Part shown: positions 1-10,487 of the stretch, one piece after another
Numbering within the stretch: the first letter of the stretch is position 1
How the letters are laid out: each line of letters begins with the position of its first letter
From: Tricholomella constricta
Taxonomy: Eukaryota; Basidiomycota; Agaricomycetes; Agaricales; Lyophyllaceae
NCBI GenBank assembly: GCA_013368375.1
Contig: JAACJP010000045.1
Coordinates: 186,001 to 250,000 of the forward strand
DNA length: 64,000 nucleotides
Reading direction: 5' to 3'
Program-made: the position numbers and the translations under genes
The notes under the pieces: generated by a model
What the model was told of the DNA's origin: nothing
The model's input: the letters and a program-made list of their open reading frames with translations, nothing else
The model's database searches: none

Positions 1-1
1 C

Positions 2-880
2 CCGACGAGCGGAGAGCTCGTCAACGATGTCAGGCGCGTGGTGTATATAAACTTAAACTATTCCGTCGCTGAGTATTTGTGTGTTTTGTAGGCTTATGGA
101 GGTTCTAGACAAGGGCAAGGCTGCGGCGGTCACGACGATCGTGGAGACGCGGGACAAGCGTACAGGGCAGGTCATCTTCGAGAACCAGTCGACTGTATTT
201 ATTCGCGGTGCGGGCGGCTTTGGAGGCAAGCGCAATGGAAACGGTGCCTTCTGGTTCATGGAAATGCTTATTTATTACGGATACTGACGTCGAAGTAAAT
301 AGACCGTGGGGCGGCCAGTGCAGCAAATGCACCCCCCAAACGTAGTCCTGATGCTGTAGTTGAGGAAAAGACATCGCACTCGCAGGCTGCGCTGTACAGG
401 TGGGTTTCTCGTAGGTTTGCACCTGGAGTTGCAGTGTTCTAACTCAAATGCAGGCTGAGTGGTGACTCCAACCCCCTTCATGTAGGTTCCCTCTATTTTA
501 CTTTGATGTGCGGCCTGTACTCACTTACTATGCTTTCAAGATCCTGCCAGAGTTTGCTGCCATCGGAGGATTCGACCAGCCCATTCTGCATGGGTTGTGC
601 TCAATGGGCATCGCAGGAAAGCATGTCTTGAAGACGTTCGGGCCGTACTCGGACATCAAGGTGCGGTTTGCGGGCGTCGTGTACCCCGGTGAGACGATTA
701 TCACGGAGATGTGGAAGGAAGGCGGAAAGGTCATTTTCTGTGAGTTTACGTTTTGTGGTTGATGGGAGATATGACTGAAGTAGGAGATTTGTAGCGGCAA
801 AAGTGAAAGAGCGGGGTACGACGGTACTGGCGGCTGCGGCTGCAACACTGGTGGAGGGGTCTGCAAAAGCCAAGCTGTGA
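2..880 (+). CDS. FOX2: Peroxisomal multifunctional beta-oxidation enzyme, C-terminal hydratase-2 domain (5' partial)
   Basis: This is the last 200 residues of the peroxisomal bifunctional enzyme that hydrates 2-enoyl-CoA and oxidises 3-hydroxyacyl-CoA in fatty-acid beta-oxidation. Only the MaoC/hot-dog 2-enoyl-CoA hydratase part is in the window; the dehydrogenase domains lie upstream. Six exons join in frame: 2-42, 92-243, 303-399, 454-481, 541-739, 795-880. The segment [14 protein letters not shown] carries the hydratase-2 signature (D and H catalytic region) and [11 protein letters not shown] is the second conserved block. The protein ends in -KAKL, an acceptable C-terminal PTS1 peroxisomal signal. 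One exon is only 28 nt. Family assignment is from these motifs; the start lies outside the window. Confidence 0.93.
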
Positions 881-1028
881 AAGTAGTTATCTATACAAGT
901 AGCAAGTAGCCGACACAGGGTAGATCAGAACATGGCGCTCGGCACTACGCGGAGATCGAAAAGTTGTCCCCAAAGTTGGAACGGGGCGAAACGGCCAGCA
1001 GCTCATTTTTCTGTATCTCATTCTAATC

Positions 1029-2514
1029 ATGGTCGCCCGCTCCGCCCTCTCTCGTCTCGCCCCCGTCCTCTCCAATGCCCGCCCAGCCGCGAGGAGAGCA
1101 GCTCTTCAAGCAGCTCGCGGCTACGCAACAGCGGACAGCGAACAGCACACAGTTCGTTACTTGAAGCTCAGCCCCACACAGGGCCTTGCTGACGTTCAAT
1201 TTCTTGTTACAGATGACAGTTCGCGATGCCCTCAATGTAGCCATGGAGGAGGAGATGGTCCGCGACGAGAAGGTTTTCATTCTCGGGGAAGAGGTCGCCC
1301 GGTACAATGGTGCTTACAAGGTGCGTGCTTTTTATTCCCCACCCGGCTACCGACTCCCCGGACGTTAACATCTGCGTGTGCTCTTCTTTTCAGGTGACAA
1401 AAGGCCTGATGGACAAGTTCGGCGAGAAGCGCGTCGTCGACACGCCCATCACGGAGATGGGCTTCGCTGGTGTTGCTGTCGGCGCCGCACTTCAGGGGCT
1501 CCGCCCAATGTGCGTTCTTCATCCTTCCAATACACACAATGTTTTTTTTAATTGAGCTTTTTTGGGACACCAGATGCGAGTTCATGACGTTTAACTTTGC
1601 CATGCAGGCAATTGATCAGATCGTTAACTCGGCCGGAAAGACATATTACATGTCCGGCGGAAATGTACCGTGTCCCGTAGTATTCCGTGGGCCGAACGGT
1701 GCCGCCGCTGGTGTTGGCGCTCAGCACTCACAGGACTACGCGGGCTGGTATGGATCGATACCAGGCCTTAAGGTCATCAGCCCCTGGAGCGCCGAGGACT
1801 GCAAGGGTCTGCTGAAGGTGCCGTGCCATGCGTAATACATTCAAGTTAACGCCCTCACTGACCATTGCGAAATACTCAGGCCGCCATCCGCGACCCGAAC
1901 CCCGTTGTCTTCCTCGAGAATGAGATGATGTACGGCGTGTCGTTCCCCATGTCCGCCGAGGCAATGTCCGACAACTTCCTCCTTCCCATCGGTAAGGCCA
2001 AGGTCGAACGCGAGGGCAGCGACATCACCCTCGTTGCACACTCCAAGATGGTCACACACAGCATGGAGGCTGCCGATGCGCTGGCGAAGGAGGGTATCAA
2101 AGCTGAGGTTATCAACCTCCGCTCAATTCGCCCCCTCGACATCGGCACTATCATCAAATCAGTCAAAAAGACCAACCGGTGCGTCCTAACACTTGCGTTC
2201 ACAGGATGAAAACTGACTGTTGGGTCGTCGTGCAGATTGGTCATTGTGGAGGGTGGCTTCCCGGCGTTTGGCGTGGGCAGCGAGATCTGCGCACAGATTA
2301 TCGAAAGCGAGGCCTTCGACTACCTCGATGCGCCCGTCGAGCGCGTCACCGGTGCTGATGTCCCAACACCCGTTTGTCTTCCTGCCAGTTGCCCACGAAA
2401 TCTTTAGCTCACTGACCATGCTTCTAGTACGCCACGAACCTCGAGAACCTCGCCTTCCCCGATACCGCTGTCGTCGTCAAGGTCGCCAAGCGCGCGCTCT
2501 ACCGGACCAACTAG
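1029..2514 (+). CDS. PDB1: Pyruvate dehydrogenase E1 component beta subunit, mitochondrial
   Basis: E1-beta forms the alpha2-beta2 heterotetramer that decarboxylates pyruvate with thiamine diphosphate in the mitochondrial matrix. Seven exons (1029-1151, 1213-1320, 1394-1509, 1574-1817, 1880-2178, 2236-2371, 2428-2514) give 370 residues. The first about 35 residues are Arg/Ala/Ser-rich with no acidic residue, typical of a matrix targeting peptide. Family blocks are clear: [56 protein letters not shown] and the C-terminal GADVPTPYA. The 5' leader starts 148 bp after the Fox2 stop, so the two genes are tandem with a very short spacer. Length and motif order match the yeast protein, so the call is secure. 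Confidence 0.97.
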
Positions 2515-3819
2515 ACGCTCGCTTCCACCTTACCCATACCGACATCGCTACTTACCGCTAACGCATATTAGACAATAATAAGATCCATATACTCCGGTTT
2601 ATGTTCTCGTGTGATGCAGGATGAGAGGGTTTGTGTGCACTGACTGGCACGCCGCCTTATCGTGTTCGACATGCACCAAGCCTCGCGCAGCACGGCAGTG
2701 ACAGCATAACGTTCAACTCTCCTTGACAGTACATAGCTCCATTCCTGTTGTGTTCACGACGTTTATTTCGTGTCCTCTATTATCTGCGGGGGCTGCTATA
2801 TCTTGGGGGTGCCACGCGACCGTATTCGTTGCTTGCTTGAGCACCAGTGAGTGCTATTGGTGGGCCGATACACTTATGGCCATTCTCGAAAGCTTGGTCG
2901 ACGAAAATCATCGCCCCGAGCAGGTCTATAGCAGCGAACGCAAAAGGGACAACAAGGCACAGAGCACACAGACGCCCAGCAGGAAATTTAGTCTCGATAT
3001 TGCAGCCTATAATTGGTGCCAATCTCATCTGAATTTCCGCTTTGAAGCTCACCGTATATTCGATTACTTATTATCTGATTACTATCGCTTTCGCTGTAGA
3101 TTGGGGTAGAATCGACCGTCGAGAATGCAGCCGAACGAGGCGGGAGAGTCAGAGTATAAGCAGAGGCCAAAATATTAATGGAACAAGACTCGGCAGTGGT
3201 GCATAGCAGAGGTGTTGTAGCGCTTTGCAGAAGCAGAGTCAGAGATCAAAGCAGAACAAATTGAGCAGCTCAAAATGCAAGCCCATACCATATAGCGAAT
3301 ATTTTGGAAGAGCGCGGTAGCTTTTCTCAGTCTGAGCTGCTACTTACCGCCGCCTGACGAGGCTCAACCGTTCGCCGCTTACTACCGTACTACACTCGTT
3401 CAGACTGACAGCCATTGTTCATTTATTTATTGCATGCATTGTTTATCTGTCAACGTTCGATATTTTTGCTGTCGATATCCTTTTGTCACATGAAAGCACC
3501 CAGGAGGCATGGAACACATTTCACTTTCTAGGCGCAACCTAGACGAACATATTTCATTGCATTAACAAGTCAAGTCACTACATCAATGTCCATGCGCATC
3601 CGCAGAGTGTGAGGCTAATGATTGAATATAAGGATATACTTAGGGGTAAGTAGTGGGTATACATTAGAATGACGGGGTCGAGAGTGTTACACAACGGGTC
3701 TGTGAAGGAGAGACAACGGAAGTAGTAGGTCGGTGGGTCGTGGGTATCAAAATGATGATGGATCGCAGCCTTGCTTTCAGCTGCTTTACCTTGTGCACTC
3801 GGTGAGAAGCCCAGATGGA
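2515..3819. other. Intergenic region between two convergent genes
   Basis: This 1.3-kb stretch separates the 3' ends of the PDH-beta and CAX genes and should hold both 3' UTRs. Short open frames occur on both strands (for example about 2780-3052 minus) but none starts with a credible ATG, splices to a neighbour or resembles a known family. I see no tRNA, repeat or clear coding signal. Confidence 0.5.
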
Positions 3820-6604
3820 TCAGAGCCTGTAGGACAAACGCCAGGTCAGTTCAACGGCAGAAGCGGCAAAGGGAAAGAGGTACGTGCCAGGATAAAACCA
3901 GAATGTAACTCCTAGAATAAGGTACAGGCCTTTTTTAAAGGAGGAATGAAGCGCGCAGTTAGGTGATTGAGACGCGCAAGAGAAGAAGCACGTACACATT
4001 AAAATCATACCCTCGAGCCAGTTCGATTTCCCATCCTGCACTACGTAGTTGACGATCAGGACTGTGCAGAAAGATATCATCAGTGGTTAGATAGTATCAG
4101 CAGAATAGAAGACTCGGCAAGATATCAAAATCATGATTGTGATCTCACCTGATAGGAAGAGAGTCACTGACTCATAGGGATCAAAGAGGAGCGTCAACGG
4201 CCTTCCAAGGATCCATGCAAGTGTGATAATAAACCTGTGGTGTTCGTTAATAAATTTGAGCACTGCGTTGTGGATGAGCGCTGCTACGGATACTCACGGG
4301 ATGACAAAGAGCGCGATTTGCTGTGAAAATTATCATCAATAAGTGTCGCGCTTCTTGTACAGAAAAGAGTACAACGTACGATACTAGAGCCAACAGCGAC
4401 GCCGAGGCTGAGGGTGAGCTTGTCCTTGACAGAGACCGTCACGGCGGTTGCGTGTTCTGCCGCGTTTCCGACGATAGGGAGGAGAATAATCCCAACAAAC
4501 TCTTTACTGATATGTCCGCCTTCCGTCAAGCCGTCGATAGAGCTCACAAGCCATTCGGCGGTGACCGCAACAAGCTGCCGCAAGAAAAAACGAAAACGAA
4601 TCACCGTCATCAGCATATACCTTGAACGACGGGCAGGCAAGGAGATCATTCGTACCACCGTTACGAGGACCAGCAAACCGACAGTTGTCCACAAGTTCAT
4701 CTGGGGTTTTTCCTCCTCCTCTTTGTCGTTTTTGACCGCGTTCTCTAGATCGCCGTGCACATTACTGTCAGTTTCCTGACTCGGAGATTCCACACGGGAC
4801 GTCGGTGTATAACTTTCGGTCGTCTCTTCACTTTTTTTGCCCCACTTAAACCTGATCTTCTTGGCCCGTGGGCTGTAAGTGGCGGTTTTCATTACGTGGT
4901 CGCCAGAATCTTCGTATAGCGATTTGTGTGAGTACAATTGAAAGAAGAGATAGCCTCCATAGACTGGTTGGGGTTGCATCAGCGCAAACGCTTGGAATTA
5001 TCCATGTAAATGGATACGCACTGAAGAGGAGGATGATGGCCACCTGAAACATAGAAGTTCAGTAAGCAAAACGACTAGTATATGTGTGGGGGTTAACATA
5101 CACCGCGACTGAGGGCTAGAATATCAGCACCTTCCTTTGCATCAGTACCCTCGAAAGAGGCGTGAAATGCAGCAGGCAATAACACAGCAATAACGCTGAT
5201 CGCCAAAAGCGAACTGTTCAATTGTGTGGCGCCTAACGTATGGCGACGTTAGCAGGTATACGATCCCTCGGAATCGGGACAACGAGTGCTCACTGGCTCC
5301 GAAGCCTTGCTCAGAATATTTCAGACCTCCAGCGAAAAAGCACATTCCAAGGACGAGGACTGCGAGAAATAGACGGAACGTCATCAGTTAGGCAACGCCA
5401 CTGGAATTACACTAGAAGGGCGCTTACGCAGATTGCTGAGTATAGAGCCAATCACTGCGAACAGGAAGATTATGTCAGTATGGGTGATTTCGGTTGAACA
5501 CGATCGGAACAAGGGACAGGACGAGTTTGGAAGAAAAGTCTCCAATTGACTACTTACATGACGCTTGCACTACTCGCAGCTCACATTTTACGAGTGCGAT
5601 TATCTGCAGAAAGAATAAGGTCAGGGAACAGTCTGTGGAGACAGGACGAGGCCATACAGCAACAATTAGTTCGACGCTTCGATGACATTGAATGGGCGTT
5701 AAACCATTTTGTTGAAAACTAAAAGCGCAAAGCTTACGCATTTCCCTATCAAAGAAGTGGGCACCAGGAATATGAAAAAGGAAATAAAAGCACTTACGAG
5801 TGTGGCGTTCAAGAGTCCAGCAATGGTTTGTCCTACCCGCATAGATAGTTCATCCGTTGCGAATGCTAGGAGCTGCAAACGGCCGGTCAGCTTATCCGTG
5901 AACTTCTGCTCCAAGTAGCTGCGCACCTTCGCCAGAGGTATTATGGCCAAGAAAGACACTAGTAAAACCAGTCAATAATTCTTTCTAGCGGTAACAGTGA
6001 CGTTTTGCCACATACTAATAAAGACAATGGTATCCTTGTTGTGAAAACCGTCCTTCAAAGCGAAATTAAGGGCCCACTATGAGATAACTATCAGAAGATG
6101 ACTTTTTGTGATCGTGAATGACAAATACAGAGATCGGTATGAAAGCTAATAGAACATTAAGCCCTATTTGTTTCCGTCAGCAAATGTTATCAGGTCATTT
6201 TCCCAGGTATACAAACATGAGGCCAGTATAATGGATTTGAGGCTTTGCAAGAATCCAGGGGCAGGGGCTAATCTCGTCTCGGGGACAAACAAACTTGATA
6301 ATGTCCTGGTGCGTGTACGAGAGCGGCGTGGGGCATGGCTGTCTGCAGTCGTACGTCGTGGCAAGTCCTGGACCGTCGTGCGTCTCCGAGTGTTGTTACG
6401 CACTAGTGTTGTATCGCTGATAGTATGCAAGTGCGACGTCGTCGCCTCAGCCTGTATAGCTGGAACTTCAGCTCTTGACGATCCCGAATTCGATACTGTT
6501 GGAGGATTTGAAGATGCCGCTAAAACGGAATCTGTAAATTAATTGAAGCGGCAAAAAACGGCATTAGAAGGGTACCGACTCATTTTTGCTGAGGTCGCTG
6601 TCAT
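3820..6604 (-). CDS. Vacuolar Ca2+/H+ exchanger of the CAX/VCX1 family (19 exons)
   Basis: CAX proteins import cytosolic Ca2+ into the vacuole in exchange for protons. Exons (complement): 6580-6604, 6217-6531, 6129-6163, 6016-6076, 5927-5958, 5798-5872, 5738-5745, 5658-5676, 5558-5603, 5428-5454, 5294-5359, 5102-5232, 5022-5043, 4656-4963, 4380-4574, 4298-4320, 4149-4234, 3996-4061, 3820-3929; total 549 residues. Both ion-selectivity repeats are present: GNAVELIVAIIALVK (c-1) and GNAAEHATAVTVSVKDKL (c-2), separated by an acidic/charged cytosolic loop (SPSQETDSN, KEEEEK). About eleven hydrophobic segments follow a Ser/Arg-rich N-terminus. The residues GNA of c-1 are contributed by an 8-nt exon. 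The start at 6604 was chosen because the open frame further down has no ATG; the first exon is the least certain part. Confidence 0.9.
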
Positions 6605-8081
6605 AGATTCTGGTGAGTGGGTGATGTGTGGGTGGCGAAATTACGACACAGGTGTTGTTCACCTTCCATATATCAACCATGTCTAAATATAGATCCTGAT
6701 TGACCCACGTGTGAGCCTTGCGACCCATCTTCGAAGGGCTGTGTTCATGGGCTTTTCCGCTACTGTATCAAAACGCGGCTGTAGGAATCACCTCGCGACA
6801 AAGCGGTGAAGGACGCCAAATCCTAGAGGGCAAACAACAACACATCAAGGTCAGTAATGCGCAAAACATGTGTCCTTCTTTACCTAAACAGATGTGGATG
6901 CGTAATATACTTGTTAGAAGAGATGTGAGTGTCAGTGATAGTGTGGAGAATTAGCATTGCAACATGACAGAAAACTGACCTTGTGGCATACGTACGTTGT
7001 TGTTCACATCATTCTAGTTGTGCATTTTTCTGGCGATTCAATTGGTTGTTGCTAACAACCTTCGTGATCTGGGCTGAACGGAAATAAGAACAAGACATTC
7101 AAACACGCGCAAAACGCACCGCGAAAATACCTCACTGCAGGCAGTCCTCTCATTTCTTACCCGGGCCATTTTTTACTAAGTCCACAGTGATTGTACAGAG
7201 GTGATGCAACCAGTTCCAGCCCAGTATACAATTGTATCCGACGTCGCCGGCCGACTTTGCCGGTGATGCACGGTGGGTACACAGAGATTGGCATATGTAT
7301 ATGTAGATGACAGAATTTTCTGTTTACCCTTGAGGAAAGCTTTATAGATCTGGCCGCAAAGAGATTCTGGTCCCTGTGACATAGCATTGAAGATGAGCAA
7401 GATTTCTAGCGAGTTGACGAGCAATCAACACTGTTTTTGACATGAACGAGATACCATCCCCACTGAACCGAGTACGCAGGGCTGTATATGGCCGCTGCCC
7501 AAGGATCATGGTGTTCACGACGACCGAACAGTACCTGAGTCCTGGCTGGCACTGAGCGCGTGGGGCATTCGCCTGAAGTGTAAGAAGGGCCTCTAAGATT
7601 TTTTCGGCTATCATGAAAGTGACCAAAATTGGGATAAGTTGGCGTGGGCGTTCAAGAGATGTTAAGTTGAGATTGACTTTCCCTGAAATTCAGAAATTCC
7701 GACTCCAGAAGTCCGCCAGAAGTCCGTTATACTTGGGTCGGCTTGATCGCACAGTTTGTCGACGGCCATCGGCTCCCATAGTACTTTGTTCATTGAGTGG
7801 AGATCAGAAAATAATTGAATACATTTATTGTAAGTATGTACAATGCCACAGAAAAGTACGAACTGGGCAGATATCTGCCTTCCATTTCTCCCTATTAACC
7901 CAAAGTTTTACACAAGATTATACTTCTGAAGATCTGAAGAGTTCCTGCTTTGAAGGAAATTTGCCAGTACCATCGCCGCTCGTCGCCGGAGGTACATGTC
8001 ATCTCTGAACGAGACGACAGCCAGAAGACATTGCGGCACTGAAGCCAGACAGATCGTCCCGAGACACCAAGGACTAATCAG
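6605..8081. other. Unassigned 1.5-kb region upstream of the CAX gene
   Basis: This includes the promoter of the minus-strand CAX gene and the 3' flank of the F-box gene. Minus-strand frames at about 7157-7626 have a few hydrophobic stretches (for example MIAEKILEALLTL) and splice-like GT/AG pairs, but I could not join them into a protein I recognise. It may be a decayed or species-specific gene; I do not annotate a CDS. Confidence 0.35.
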
Positions 8082-10487
8082 TTATCCCTGATAAGCAAAC
8101 GAAACGGCCCCGTATAAGCCGTCCTCGCGTCCCAGCATGCCATGACCGTGAAGGACCTATTAAAAGACCATCAACAATCCATAGCCATGATGATGACAAC
8201 AACCAACTCACCTCCATCTTTCTCGCATGCCAGCCCACACCGCTACTGACGTTCCCATTCGCACTCGACAGCTTCTCCATCTCAATTCTGAACGGATGGT
8301 CAGGCATCAGATCGCGGCGCAGCACACTACCCTCGCCCGAGCCCACTTGCGCAACCCAGCCACTCGCCGTATCGACGTACCACCCACGCCCTCCCTTGCT
8401 CTTCACGATCCGCCACGAACCCGCGCCGGCGCCGAGCCCGCCTAGCAGCATAGTCGAGAGCTCGATGACGCGCAGGCGCGTCGGCGGAGCTGCCGGAGCG
8501 GTCGCTGGCGACGTTAAGCTGAACGAAAATGGTGGTGTGCACAACGGACGAATGAGGTGCGTGTGTAGGGTGACGGAGGACTGCCGCGGCGAACCGCGCG
8601 GTGCGCCGTCATTGTTAGCTGTGACAGGCCGCAGGCCGCAATCCAGCTCGGGCGAGGTACCGATGAGTGTCAGTATCTCGACATTAGGTGATTTGGTTTT
8701 GACAAACTCCGCGATGTGCTTCAGCTCGACATTTGGAATGTGTGAAAGTCCGAGGGAACGGAGCTTAGGTTGAAGGCGACAGACGTTCAAAAGATCACGT
8801 GTGAGCGGTGCGCTGGAGAGGTCGAGGTATACAAGTTTGCCGCTGAGGAAGCACGGTGCGAGTGTCAGGATGGCCCGAAGGTCGGACTCGAGGAGAGGCG
8901 AGGTGAAAGTCATGTCACCATAGAGATTTAGTTCTTTAAGCTGGCTCGTTACTTGGGAATCGACCAACAGGGCCTTGATGCTCGCGCTAGTGAGCCTAAT
9001 GCATCGCGCTAGCGCGAGCGACTGGAGGCGAATAGTGGAAGAATCACCGAGTGCATATAGAATGTCGGGGGTTACGCGCGTTCCGGAGAGGTCAAGGTGA
9101 GTCAAAGACGGAAACGCTAAAACAAAAGGCGAAAGGATACGAGGCATGATAGACTTTACCCCACGCAGACCAAGACGTTGCAGGCCAGGAAAAGTGAGCG
9201 GCTCTTCGACGAAACGTACAGCAGGTGACCGCTGAACGTCAAGATCGTCAGCGTCGACGTCGCTCGTTTCCGCGTCAGCTTGTGGAAGTAAATGTGTATT
9301 TACAAATTCCGTCAATGCATTGACGAAAACGGCGCTGACGCAACCCGTGAGATCCACCGCCTCTAGATCTCTGCACTCCCGTCTCCTCTCGCGATCTTCC
9401 TCCTCAATATCATGTATGTCGCACAGTGAACCACGTCCGCGCGATGGACGTCCACGACCGCGTGAGGGAGCACCGCGTAGGAATAGTTCGTTGAGGACAG
9501 GAAGGGTCAATGCTCCATCCATATATTCAGTCGCACCAAACGCAGTAAGGTTGGGCATTTCCTAAAGCTGGGCTCGTCAAACTGCACGGATCGGCAATCA
9601 GTCGACGTACCTTGAGAACCGCTTGAACACGATCGCCGGTGACAAAGCGACTATTGACACCTTCGTCGATCGAACGGCGCATTCCGATGGTCCGGAAATG
9701 ATTGAAATCAAGATGGCGGACGAAGCGTCCAGGACGAGGATCATTGGGTGTGGGAACTGTGTAAACGGGTGAGTGGATCATGAAGTGGGTCAAGCGTTTC
9801 GTCACTCACCATACACACCCGGCTCTCTTTGTTCCAGCACGTTCTGAATAGCATCGCTTATCGACCGCATAAGCTTCCATCGTGCTGGACTCTTGCTCTT
9901 CGGTCGAAGGCGTCGGGGACTCGGATCTCGGGAAACGGCGGGCGAAAGCAACTCAGGGGCAATGTTCAAGTCGGGGCCGCCAAAGGTTTCGAGGATGCTC
10001 TCTTCGAGGCGAAGTTCCTCGTCGTCATATAAACTGGGATTGGAGGACTGGATAGCTGCCTTGGCTGCCGCCTTGATTGTGTTTCCCATTACGGCATCGA
10101 CGGTTTCTTCGTCGTATTCCCAGGCGATCTCTTCGACGAGGGAGAGCCAGCTTCTTGGCAGGCGTACTTCCACTCTGGAACAGGATGCCATCAATCCAAA
10201 AAGTAATCAGCCAATGATAAGAATACACACTTGGTCCATAACCAGGGCTTTGCAGCCTCGTACCAGGCATGGTTTACGAGACAAAGGTTGGCCAGCGTGC
10301 GACGAGCAACGGGTTCTGGCCAGTTACTCGCTGGAATGGAAGACGGAAGAGCGGTTGGAACTCCATAATCTTTTTGTATGAGAGGGTCAAGGGATGGCTG
10401 GGCAGGGTGAAGACAGGACGAATACACGTAGGCACAGATCACAAAGAGAAGTTCGGGTGGGTATTGTTGAGAGTCAGCTGTGGTCAT
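8082..10487 (-). CDS. F-box-like / leucine-rich-repeat protein
   Basis: Proteins of this layout are substrate adaptors of SCF ubiquitin ligases, inferred from architecture only. Five exons (complement 10229-10487, 9810-10172, 9611-9756, 8212-9561, 8082-8156) give 730 residues. Residues about 8-90 look like a degenerate F-box (YPPELLFVICAYVY ... LANLCLVNHAWYEAAKPWLW followed by KLEVRLPRSW). Residues about 270-530 carry LRR-type units (LTHLDLSGTRV, LKELNLYGD, LVYLDLSSAPL, LRSLGLSHI, VEILTLIG). A low-complexity Arg/Gly segment (SRGRGRPSRGRGS) interrupts the repeats. The C-terminus (MEV then VLHGHGMLGRED... VSFAYQG) is made by the last 75-nt exon; reading through the last intron instead would give an unrelated tail. 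The ATG at 10487 precedes the F-box directly. Confidence 0.82.

Noticed and set aside
2780..3170. Possible small membrane-protein gene on the minus strand
   Set aside because: The upstream frame begins with TTG rather than ATG, no convincing start or family match, and neighbouring stops prevent a sensible model.
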